This document shows positions 1 through 5,672 of a stretch of DNA of 5,672 nt, piece by piece. The notes beneath the pieces were generated by a model. The model was not told the origin of the DNA, searched no databases, and worked only from the letters and a program-made list of their open reading frames with translations. The position numbers and the translations under genes are program-made. Positions within the stretch are counted from its first letter, which is position 1. Every line of letters starts with the position of its first letter. Source of the stretch: an uncultured bacterium (lineage in GTDB: Bacteria; Acidobacteriota; UBA890); the NCBI GenBank assembly GCA_937922775.1, contig CALAKE010000688.1:1-5672 (forward strand), given 5' to 3'.

Positions 1-52
1 GCAGAGTGACCACATCCGACGTCATCAAGTCACGAACATATCTCGGAATCAT
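1..52 (-). CDS. CBS-domain protein, N-terminal fragment (cut by left edge)
   Basis: Only the first 17 codons are visible, read leftward from an ATG at 52-50: MIPRYVRDLMTSDVVTL. The string VRDLMTSDVVTL closely resembles the opening of CBS domains, where V-x-D-L/I-M-T-x-D-V-V-T-V precedes the first helix. CBS domains usually occur in pairs and bind adenosyl ligands as regulatory modules. The start is supported by a GAGGTGA ribosome binding site six bases upstream on the same strand. The gene is divergent from the adaptor operon. With so little sequence, neither the rest of the protein nor any fused domain can be known. The CBS reading rests on motif memory for a short stretch, so confidence is moderate. 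Confidence 0.6.
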   Translation of the reverse strand, partial: MIPRYVRDLMTSDVVTL

Positions 53-58
53 GAGAGC

Positions 59-65
59 TCACCTC
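59..65 (-). promoter_or_regulatory. Shine-Dalgarno site of the CBS-domain gene
   Basis: Read on the minus strand this is GAGGTGA, a strong complement to the 16S rRNA 3' end, followed by six bases and then ATG at 52-50. It is the main reason for accepting the short minus-strand fragment as a real gene start. Confidence 0.6.
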
Positions 66-315
66 GCGATAGCTTGCCTATTCGACGAAAGTAACATCTG
101 CTCGGCTCACCGTGGCCCTGTGTCTACAAGCGGGTAGCTCCCTGGAAGTTACCATACCCCGTCTCTGGTTCGTGAGCGGCAAGACAACCCTCTGCTCGAT
201 TCACGCCCAAGCCCTTGCAGCCACGGCGCGGGTCACAGAGACTGTTTGTTGAAACCACGGCGGGGAAACGTCCGTATTGCCTGAATGGGTGCCATCTCGA
301 GGTAAGTGAGAGCTC

Positions 316-354
316 CTGGGGCGTGATCGGCACCTGATACTCAGGCAGCCCCGG
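316..354 (+). promoter_or_regulatory. Possible leader hairpin upstream of the adaptor gene
   Basis: An inner perfect stem of five pairs (333-337 with 341-345, loop TAC) sits inside an outer arm of seven pairs with one G-T wobble (316-322 with 348-354). It lies 32 bases before the adaptor start. There is no T-tract, so it is not a classical intrinsic terminator. It could be a structured 5' leader or an operator-like inverted repeat, or it could be chance in high-GC DNA. Confidence 0.25.
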
Positions 355-386
355 TAGCCCGAAAGAGCTCCCGAAACCGAGCCTTC

Positions 387-1655
387 ATGGTTGATATTCC
401 GCGCGAAACGAAGAGCAAGACCCTGAAACGCATCCTCTACGGGGGATCCGCGCTGGTCGCCCTGGTTCTCATTACGGTCGGGCTCTCGCGGCTGGAGCGT
501 GCCGCCCCCACCGTAGACCGCGCGACCCTGTGGTTGGATACCGTGAAGCGGGGCGAGCTCCTGCTCGAGCGCCGCGGACCCGGCACACTGGTACCGGAGG
601 AGATCCGTGCGATTACCGCTCGGACGGCCGGTCGCGTCGAGGAGGTCATTCTGTTGCCTGGCGCAATCGTCCAACCGGAAACCGTGATCCTGCGGCTCAG
701 CGATCCGGACGTCGAGCTGGCGACGCGCAATGCCGAGTGGGACCTACAGACGGCAGAGGCCAACTACCGAGATCTCGAAGTGCGAATGGAAACACAGCGG
801 TTGCAGCAGCGTGCGCAGGCCGCCGCCGTGCAGGCCGAGTACAGCATCCAGACTTTGACCGCCGAACGTGATCAACAGCTCTACGATGAGGAGCTGATCT
901 CCGAGCTGTCGCTCCGTCTATCCCTGACGCGGGCTGATCAGGCCAAGACGAGGCATGAGATCGAGCAGGAGCTTCTGCGCATCCTCGATATCTCGATTCA
1001 GGAGCAACTCGGCGTGCAGCAGATGCAGGTCGATCAACTACGCGCCCGCTATGTGCTGGCGCTTTCTGACCTCGAGGCCCTCTACGTCAAGGCTGACATT
1101 CCCGGCGTTCTGCAGGAGATGGAGATGGAGGTGGGCCAGTCGGTGGCCCCGGGCACCGTTCTCGCGCGGGTCGTACAGCCCGATGATCTCAAGGCGGAGC
1201 TGCGCATCCCGGAGGTTCAAGCCAAAGACATTCAGATTGGCCAGAGGGCCATCGTCGATACGCGGACTGCCGAGATTCCGGGCATCGTGACGCGCATCGA
1301 CCCGGCTGCACAGCAGGGTACGGTAACGGTCGATATCAAGCTGCTCCTCGATCAGATGCCGAACGGCAGGCTCCCCGACGGGGCGCGGCCGCAGCTCAGC
1401 GTCGACGGTACGGTCGAGATCACGCGCTTGCCCGACGTGTTGTACGTGGGCAAGCCCGCCTTCGGGCAATCGAATAGCACCGTCGGGCTCTTCAAAGTCG
1501 TGGATCAGGGTGAGTACGCTGTACGGGTGAACGTGCAGCTCGGGCTCGGCTCAGTCAACCTGATTGAGGTCATTCAGGGACTCGAGGAAGGCGACGAAGT
1601 CATTCTGTCGGACATGTCACGATGGGATTCCGTCGATCGCGTGCGGCTGCGCTAG
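387..1655 (+). CDS. HlyD/MacA-type periplasmic adaptor subunit of an efflux system
   Basis: This 422-residue protein is a membrane fusion (adaptor) protein that would link an inner-membrane transporter to an outer-membrane channel. A basic N-terminus (KSKTLKR) precedes one membrane anchor at about residues 16-33, leaving the rest periplasmic. The first half of a lipoyl-like domain is at about 75-108 (TAGRVEEVILLPGAIVQP). A long helical hairpin rich in Q, E, R and L follows at about 110-230. The second lipoyl half begins near 233 (VKADIPGVLQEMEMEVGQSV), followed by a beta-barrel and a membrane-proximal domain. It contains no cysteine. The ATG at 387 is the first possible start after an in-frame TGA at 324-326, but no strong Shine-Dalgarno precedes it, so initiation may be weak. 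It ends in TAG. The ABC ATPase 97 bases downstream suggests a MacA-like role rather than an RND partner. The substrate cannot be read from the sequence. Confidence 0.88.
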   Translation: MVDIPRETKSKTLKRILYGGSALVALVLITVGLSRLERAAPTVDRATLWLDTVKRGELLLERRGPGTLVPEEIRAITARTAGRVEEVILLPGAIVQPETVILRLSDPDVELATRNAEWDLQTAEANYRDLEVRMETQRLQQRAQAAAVQAEYSIQTLTAERDQQLYDEELISELSLRLSLTRADQAKTRHEIEQELLRILDISIQEQLGVQQMQVDQLRARYVLALSDLEALYVKADIPGVLQEMEMEVGQSVAPGTVLARVVQPDDLKAELRIPEVQAKDIQIGQRAIVDTRTAEIPGIVTRIDPAAQQGTVTVDIKLLLDQMPNGRLPDGARPQLSVDGTVEITRLPDVLYVGKPAFGQSNSTVGLFKVVDQGEYAVRVNVQLGLGSVNLIEVIQGLEEGDEVILSDMSRWDSVDRVRLR

Positions 1656-1740
1656 GTCACCCTTTGGCACGCCCTGACCGATTGAAACGAGTACACGTTG
1701 GAAGGTAGTCACGGCAACCGGCGAGCAGCATAGCCAGTGA

Positions 1741-1746
1741 AAGGAG
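1741..1746 (+). promoter_or_regulatory. Shine-Dalgarno site of the ABC ATPase gene
   Basis: AAGGAG is followed by six bases and then ATG at 1753. This is a strong site that fixes the ATPase start. The rest of the 1656-1752 gap shows no convincing terminator or promoter, consistent with co-transcription with the adaptor gene. Confidence 0.7.
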
Positions 1747-1752
1747 CACCTG

Positions 1753-2547
1753 ATGGGTGATCCGTTGATCCATCTGGATGGCATCAGCAAGATCTTCTAC
1801 ACGGAGGAAGTCGAGACGCATGCGCTCTCGGATATCAACCTCAGCATCGATCCAGGCGAATTCACATCGATCGCTGGTCCGTCGGGCTCGGGAAAGACGA
1901 CTCTCCTGTCGCTGCTCGGGCTCCTGGACACGCCCTCGGAAGGTCAATACACGCTCAACAAGGAGCCGGTGGCCAATCTGACCGCCTCCCAGCGTGCTCG
2001 CGTGCGGAATCGTGAGATCGGCTTCATCTTCCAGAGCTTCAACTTGATCGGCGACCTGACGGTTTACGAAAACGTCGAGCTTCCCCTCACCTACCGGGGC
2101 ATGGCCAAGAAGGAGCGCAAGGAGCGGGTAGAGGCGGCGCTCGAGCGCGTCGGCATGTCGCACCGGATGAAGCACTATCCGAGCCAGCTATCCGGCGGTC
2201 AGCAGCAGCGCGTGGCAGTGGCCCGGGCGGTCGTAGGCGCGCCGTCAATCGTCCTCGCTGACGAGCCCACGGGTAACCTCGATTCGGGCAACGCAGAGGC
2301 GGTGATGAACCTGATGGCCGAGCTCCACAGGGAGGGAGCAACCATCTGCATGGTGACGCACGATCCGCGCTGGGGGAGCTATGCCGACCGCACGGTCAAC
2401 CTGTTCGACGGCCGAGTGGTTGAGGAGGACGTTCTCGCGGATACTGAGCTTACCCGCCACGTGGGCGACGAGGTGGAGGCAACCGCGGAAAGGGAGGCGG
2501 AGGAGACATCCCCTATCGGCGGAGACGACCCCGCCACAGGAGCCTAG
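1753..2547 (+). CDS. ABC transporter ATP-binding protein, MacB/LolD type
   Basis: This 264-residue protein is a cytoplasmic ATPase subunit of the family that powers MacB, LolCDE and FtsX-like permeases. All nucleotide-binding motifs are intact: Walker A GPSGSGKT at 42-49, Q-loop Gln94 in FIFQSFNLI, signature LSGGQQQRVAVARA from 146, Walker B IVLADEPTGNLD ending at Asp177 with catalytic Glu171, and switch His203 in MVTHD. The ADEPTGNLD and FQSFNL wording is typical of the MacB/LolD group. After the ATPase core comes an acidic tail of about 40 residues (from about 224) that the fold does not need. The protein has no permease domain of its own, and none is encoded in the window. It ends in TAG, and the next gene starts on the very next base, so the two are probably translationally coupled. 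Confidence 0.93.
   Translation: MGDPLIHLDGISKIFYTEEVETHALSDINLSIDPGEFTSIAGPSGSGKTTLLSLLGLLDTPSEGQYTLNKEPVANLTASQRARVRNREIGFIFQSFNLIGDLTVYENVELPLTYRGMAKKERKERVEAALERVGMSHRMKHYPSQLSGGQQQRVAVARAVVGAPSIVLADEPTGNLDSGNAEAVMNLMAELHREGATICMVTHDPRWGSYADRTVNLFDGRVVEEDVLADTELTRHVGDEVEATAEREAEETSPIGGDDPATGA
2538..2542 (+). promoter_or_regulatory. Shine-Dalgarno site fixing the selenoprotein GTG start
   Basis: AGGAG lies within the last codons of the ATPase gene, five bases before GTG at 2548, which itself directly follows the ATPase TAG stop. This supports the GTG start and coupling of the two genes. By contrast, the GTG at 2806 after the in-frame TGA has no purine-rich site before it. Confidence 0.7.
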
Positions 2548-4047
2548 GTGGGCGGGGGCACACTCAGGAGGGCGGCATCGCTGACGCTGGCGCTCTCCTC
2601 ACTGACGATTGCAGTTCCAGAGCGCCTGCCCGCGCAACCCGTACCTCCGTGGCAAAGCCCGGACTGGCTCGCGGTCGGCCAGGCATTCCCCGATTTCCCG
2701 CTGCCCCGACTGGATGACGGTGCGCCGAGCGCCGTTTCCTCATTCCGTGGCAGGAAGACGGTCCTCCACATCTTCGCATCCTGGTGAGCCGGCTGCCGGC
2801 GGCACGTGCCCGGGTGGCACGAGGCGACTCGCGAGCTTCAGGAAAGCGGCCATGTGCAGGTTGTCGGAATTGTTCAGGAGCAACATCCCCATCGTGCCCG
2901 CCTCTTCATGCAGTGGAAGAAGATGGGCTGGCCGGTTCTGGTTGATTCCCTGAATTTGTTGGGGACTTCACTCGTTCCCGTCACGTTGTTCATCGACGAA
3001 CGGGGAATCATCAGAGAGGTTTCGCCGCCGCTGGCAGATGCGCAGGAGCGGTTGCGCCGCTTCTTGCAGCAGGATTTCGCTGAAGGTGACACCGAGACGA
3101 CAGTTGTCGACTCCCCGACGGTAGTTCCCGATGCTGCTGCTACAGCCGATATCGAGGCGCTCCGGGTCGCGAGCGCTCCGGGTACGGCGGTTGCCCTCCG
3201 CAACCTCGCCGATGGCTTGCTCATGTGGGGAGATGAAGTAGACCTCGATGAGAGCATTGCCGTTTACGAGCGCGTCCTGAAGGCGGATTCACTCGATGGC
3301 AGGGCGCATTTTCGTGCAGGAGTCGCGTACCGTAGGCGGAGCGAGTCGAGTGGCCGGCATGCGGATGATTTCGGCACAGCCGTGCGCCACTGGGAGGCGG
3401 CTCTCGAGATCGACCCCAACAACTACATCTGGCGGCGGAGGATCCAGCAGTATGGGCCCAGGCTCGAGAAGCCCTACCCCTTCTACGACTGGGTGGGGGT
3501 TGCCAGGAAGGAGATTCGGGGCAGGGGAGAGGATCCGGTCGCGCTGAGGGTCGAGCCGCGAGGTGCCGAAATCGCTCAACCCCTCGATGCGTTTGTGAGT
3601 CGTAGTGGAGCCGAGGAGCCAGATCCCAGCGGGCGCATTCTGCGCGATCCGGGTGAATTCATCGATCTGGAAGTTACGGTTGTTCCGGCGCGCATCGTGG
3701 CGGGCACATCGGCCCGGGTTCACCTCGTCTTCCGGCCGCGGTTGACGGCGCAGGCACATTGGAACAACGAGGTGGATGACCTGATGGTGTGGATTTCCAT
3801 CCCACCCCATTGGAACGCCGACGCAGAGCTCCTGACGGTAGGGAGGCCGGCGCAAGCCGTGAGCCAGGAAGATCGCCGGACCGAGCTGGAAATCCTTGCC
3901 AGCACCTCAGTGGTGCCGGGGCCGCAGACGATTCCCGCGTATGCCCTCTACTACGTCTGTGAAGACGTGCACGGAGCCTGTTTGTATCGCCGGCAGGACG
4001 TGGAGATCGAGATCGAAGTGCTGCCCGCGCAGGGTTCCGCCAGGTAG
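2548..4047 (+). CDS. Selenocysteine-containing TlpA-like thioredoxin fused to TPR-like and DsbD-N-like domains (TGA at 2785 read as Sec)
   Basis: Read through the single TGA, this is a 499-residue exported thiol/selenol oxidoreductase. Residues 1-30 form a signal peptide: RR, a hydrophobic stretch from about 9-24, and probable cleavage after LPA. A TlpA/ResA-like thioredoxin fold spans about 44-180, with active site FASW-U80-AGC83-RRHVP and cis-Pro144 in LVPVTLFIDERG. A TPR-like helical segment lies at about 205-302 (SIAVYERVLKAD; AVRHWEAALEIDPNN). A beta-rich C-terminal domain from about 369 resembles the DsbD N-terminal domain and ends with YYVCEDVHGACLY, giving the pair C471/C478. No other cysteines occur. 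Homologues would normally have Cys at position 80, so Sec should make the site a stronger nucleophile. A hairpin just after the TGA fits a SECIS element. Standard gene callers would report a 79-residue stub plus an ORF from GTG 2806 lacking the signal peptide and active site. A nonsense mutation or sequencing error is possible, but the exact position of the TGA makes it unlikely. Confidence 0.85.
2785..2787 (+). other. In-frame TGA, predicted selenocysteine codon (residue 80)
   Basis: The TGA lies between TGG (Trp79) and GCC-GGC-TGC (Ala-Gly-Cys83). In TlpA-like proteins the motif reads W-C-x-x-C-R, so the TGA occupies exactly the first, nucleophilic Cys position, giving UxxC. The frame stays open on both sides: 79 codons before and 419 after. 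No other in-frame TGA occurs in this gene. Confidence 0.85.
2805..2821 (+). promoter_or_regulatory. Candidate bacterial SECIS hairpin
   Basis: CGTGCC (2805-2810) pairs perfectly with GGCACG (2816-2821) around the loop CGGGT (2811-2815). The loop starts 24 bases after the last base of the TGA, and G is its second base. Known bacterial SECIS elements lie within the coding sequence just after UGA and have a small apical loop with a G in its first two positions about 16-37 bases away; this fits. A competing small hairpin, GCCGG (2788-2792) with CCGGC (2796-2800), lies between the TGA and this stem and could be its lower part or a neighbour. The element is translated as part of HVPGWHE. SelB binding is inferred, not seen. 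Confidence 0.6.
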
Positions 4048-4113
4048 GAGGTGATGTCCCAAAAGACCCGCTTCCCACAACAGCGGTGCCTCTGACGAGG
4101 GTGTAATCTTGAT

Positions 4114-4147
4114 ATTGGTGATCGCGGAGATTCCAGCGATGGCCAAT
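4114..4147 (+). repeat. Inverted repeat with 12-base arms (one mismatch)
   Basis: The arm 4114-4125 pairs with 4136-4147 in eleven of twelve positions (one G-T wobble, one G-G mismatch) around a ten-base loop. An alternative perfect six-pair helix, GGTGAT (4117-4122) with ATCACC (4146-4151), competes with it. No T-run follows. It could be an mRNA hairpin in the leader of the malic enzyme gene, a protein-binding palindrome, or a Rho-independent terminator relic. Confidence 0.4.
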
Positions 4148-4244
4148 CACCATGCGCCGGCCACACCCACTGCCGACAGGGCGCTGGGCTTGTGCGCGAC
4201 AACCTCTTTGCGGTGAGACACTGCCGGGATCTCCGGCGATAGTT

Positions 4245-4249
4245 GGGAG
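4245..4249 (+). promoter_or_regulatory. Shine-Dalgarno site of the malic enzyme gene
   Basis: GGGAG is followed by eight bases and ATG at 4258. An in-frame TAG at 4240-4242 prevents any ATG start further upstream, so the ATG at 4258 is well supported. A small hairpin (4223-4237) ends seven bases before this site. Confidence 0.65.
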
Positions 4250-4257
4250 CAGTAGTC

Positions 4258-5672
4258 ATGCGGCGATATCGAGTTGTCAATGACCCTGATACGGGTGAGA
4301 GCTACGTACCTGTTTCCTCGATGGGAGCGGATCTTTACGGCATTCCAACGCTGAATAAGGGAACAGCCTTTCCGCTCGACGAGCGCGAGGCTTTCGGCCT
4401 CACGGGAATCTTGCCGCCGCACGTCAGCAGCGTGGAAGAGCAGCTCGATCGGGTGTATGAATCGTTCTGCAGCAAGCGAGACGACCTGGCCAAGTTTCTC
4501 TTTCTCATTGCGCTGCAGGACCGCAATGAGACGCTCTACTATCGACTCCTGCTCGAGCACCTGGAGGAGATGACGCCGATCGTCTATACACCGACTGTCG
4601 GAGATGCTTGCGAGCAGTTCTCCCATATCTATCGCCGTCCGCGAGGGATCTACGTGACCCGCAACGACCGCGGCAGAATCCGGGAGATCATGAATCATGC
4701 TCCCTACGAGGGAGTCGCTATGATCGTGGCCACCGATGGTGAGGGAATCCTGGGAATCGGAGACCAAGGGGCGGGCGGCATCGAGATTGCGATTGGAAAG
4801 CTCACGCTCTACACCTGCGGCGCAGGTATTCACCCGGCGCGCTGCCTGCCCATCATGCTCGATGTGGGCACCAACAATTCCAGGCTACTCAATGACCCGC
4901 TCTATCTGGGGATTCGGCAACCGAGATTGCAGGACGACGAGTATCTCGAGTTCATGGACGAGTTCGTCGACGCGGTGTTCTCCACCTACCCCGACGTCCT
5001 GCTGCAGTGGGAGGACTTCTCACGCCAGAAGGCGTGGTCCGTGCTGGAGCGATTCCGAAATCGCACCTGTTCGTTCAATGACGACATCCAGGGTACGGGA
5101 GCGGTCACTTATGCCGGTGTCCTTGCTGCCTGCAAGCTGACTGAAACCTCGATCAAGGACCAATCCTTCTGTGTCTATGGCGCCGGCGCCGGTGGTGGCG
5201 GCATCATCGAAGTGATCGTCTCTGGGCTGAAGAAGGCGGGCCTCAGCGAAGCGGAGGCACGACAGCGGGTCGTGGCCCTAGATAGCCGTGGACTGATTCT
5301 GACGGACCGGCAGCGGCTGGAGCCGTTCAAGCGCATCTTCGCCCGCGAACCCGAGATGGTGAATGGATGGGAGTTGTCCGACTCTCACAAGATCGGTCTC
5401 CTCGACACGGTGAAGAACTTCAAGCCCACGGTGTTGATCGGCACTTCCGGGCAGCCTGGCACATTTACGGAGGCGATCGTCAAGGAGATGGTCGGATATG
5501 TCGAGAGGCCTGCGATCTTCGCGCTGTCGAACCCGACCTCCAAGACGGAGGTGTTGCCGGAGAACGTTTTCAAGTGGACGGAAGGGCGAGGCTTGATTGC
5601 TACGGGAAGCCCGTTCCCACCGGTCGTATTCAATGGCAAGGCATACGGAATCGGCCAGGGCAACAACGCCTT
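4258..5672 (+). CDS. maeA: NAD-dependent malic enzyme (oxaloacetate-decarboxylating), 3' end cut by window edge
   Basis: The visible 471 codons belong to the large-subunit malic enzyme family, which converts L-malate to pyruvate and CO2 with reduction of NAD(P)+ in the cytoplasm. The N-terminal fingerprint LNKGTAFPLDEREAFGLTG (about 32-50) is typical. Catalytic Tyr110 lies in YTPTVGDACEQF and the general-base Lys181 in IAIGKLTLYTCGAG. The metal ligands are Glu252 and Asp253 in WEDF and Asp276 in FNDDIQGTG. A glycine-rich nucleotide loop, GAGAGGGG, is at 308-315. The substrate-binding Asn residues are in LSNPTS (Asn425) and GQGNNA (Asn469/470). Spacing of the catalytic residues matches the human ME2 type. 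Family members are about 540-565 residues, so perhaps 70-95 residues are missing at the right edge. NAD preference is assumed from similarity to MaeA. The 210-base gap from the selenoprotein gene argues for a separate metabolic gene rather than an operon member. Confidence 0.95.
   Translation, partial: MRRYRVVNDPDTGESYVPVSSMGADLYGIPTLNKGTAFPLDEREAFGLTGILPPHVSSVEEQLDRVYESFCSKRDDLAKFLFLIALQDRNETLYYRLLLEHLEEMTPIVYTPTVGDACEQFSHIYRRPRGIYVTRNDRGRIREIMNHAPYEGVAMIVATDGEGILGIGDQGAGGIEIAIGKLTLYTCGAGIHPARCLPIMLDVGTNNSRLLNDPLYLGIRQPRLQDDEYLEFMDEFVDAVFSTYPDVLLQWEDFSRQKAWSVLERFRNRTCSFNDDIQGTGAVTYAGVLAACKLTETSIKDQSFCVYGAGAGGGGIIEVIVSGLKKAGLSEAEARQRVVALDSRGLILTDRQRLEPFKRIFAREPEMVNGWELSDSHKIGLLDTVKNFKPTVLIGTSGQPGTFTEAIVKEMVGYVERPAIFALSNPTSKTEVLPENVFKWTEGRGLIATGSPFPPVVFNGKAYGIGQGNNA

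Larger units (their letters stand above)
53..386. other. Divergent intergenic region, no gene recognised
   Basis: These 334 bases separate the minus-strand CBS gene from the plus-strand adaptor gene and should hold promoters for both. Short minus-strand reading frames here have no family-like sequence or good start context, and I consider them chance. No convincing -35/-10 pair was found; TTGAAA at 249-254 has only a poor -10 partner. The right-hand part has possible hairpins and a short repeat. CCTGA (333-337) pairs with TCAGG (341-345) around a three-base loop. An outer arm at 316-322 can pair with 348-354. CCCGAAA occurs at 358-364 and again at 370-376, just before the adaptor start. Confidence 0.6.
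4048..4257 (+). other. Intergenic region between selenoprotein and malic enzyme genes
   Basis: These 210 bases hold no recognised gene. GGAGGTGAT at 4047-4055 overlaps the stop of the selenoprotein gene, but its nearest ATG (4054) is too close and opens a frame of only 13 codons. CCGCT (4068-4072) can pair with AGCGG (4082-4086). A long imperfect hairpin lies at 4114-4147 and a short one, GCCGG/CCGGC, at 4223-4237. None has a T-tract, so no intrinsic terminator is called. The gap and structures suggest that the malic enzyme gene has its own promoter, but no clear -35/-10 pair was found. Confidence 0.55.

Noticed and set aside
249..278. TTGAAA with a possible downstream -10 as the adaptor promoter
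   Set aside because: The hexamer at the right distance matches the -10 consensus at only about half its positions, and in high-GC DNA this is not distinguishable from chance.
124..333. Minus-strand frame of 69 codons in the left intergenic region
   Set aside because: It has no recognisable domain and no good ribosome binding site, and it lies in a region expected to hold divergent promoters.
2548..2787. A separate 79-residue secreted protein ending at the TGA
   Set aside because: It stops in the middle of the thioredoxin fold, right after the FASW strand and before the active site, and the same frame continues with the remainder of the fold.
2785..2787. Nonsense mutation, or TGA read as Trp
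   Set aside because: A random stop mutation would be unlikely to hit precisely the nucleophilic Cys position, and the frame shows no other decay. Reading Trp would give W-W and destroy the CxxC site. A sequencing error remains formally possible.
2806..4047. An independent gene starting at GTG 2806
   Set aside because: It would lack a ribosome binding site, signal peptide and active-site residues, and its start codon lies inside the candidate SECIS stem. It is the downstream part of the selenoprotein.
4068..4086. CCGCT/AGCGG hairpin as terminator of the selenoprotein operon
   Set aside because: It has only five pairs, a nine-base loop and no following T-tract.
4139..4216. 25-codon frame beginning ATG at 4139
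   Set aside because: It is short, its start overlaps the hairpin arm, and it shows no recognisable sequence features. A GGAG at 4126-4129 is the only support.
4147..4833. 228-codon open frame on the minus strand
   Set aside because: It is antisense to the malic enzyme gene, whose plus-strand translation carries all family motifs.

Overview
The window is high-GC DNA with compact genes and clear Shine-Dalgarno sites. It encodes an inner-membrane-anchored periplasmic adaptor and a predicted exported thioredoxin-fold protein, which points to a Gram-negative (diderm) bacterium. The sequence alone does not allow a confident lineage call.

Layout. The first 52 bases are the 5' end of a minus-strand gene whose N-terminus looks like a CBS-domain protein; it runs off the left edge. 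A 334-base divergent intergenic region follows. Then come plus-strand genes: a HlyD/MacA-type adaptor (387-1655), a MacB/LolD-type ABC ATPase (1753-2547), and, directly abutting it, a long reading frame (2548-4047) interrupted only by one in-frame TGA at 2785-2787. After a 210-base gap with hairpins, an NAD-type malic enzyme begins at 4258 and is cut by the right edge.

Main discovery. The frame interrupted at 2785 is best read as one 499-residue selenoprotein, not as two ORFs or a pseudogene. The TGA falls exactly where TlpA/ResA-like thioredoxin-fold proteins carry the first Cys of CxxC: FASW-U-AGC-RRHVP. A six-base-pair hairpin with a G-containing five-base loop begins 17 bases after the TGA and fits the general layout of a bacterial SECIS element. 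The fold continues across the TGA, with the cis-proline motif downstream and the signal peptide upstream. Behind the thioredoxin domain lie a TPR-like segment and a C-terminal beta-rich domain resembling the N-terminal domain of DsbD, with its own Cys pair. The only chalcogen residues in the protein are therefore two pairs: U80/C83 and C471/C478.

How the genes may work together. Adaptor, ATPase and selenoprotein look like one transcription unit, and the ATPase and selenoprotein are probably translationally coupled. No FtsX/MacB-type permease is present, although one would normally accompany this adaptor and ATPase. A link between the exporter and the periplasmic redox protein is an inference from gene order only. 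The malic enzyme is probably a separate housekeeping gene.
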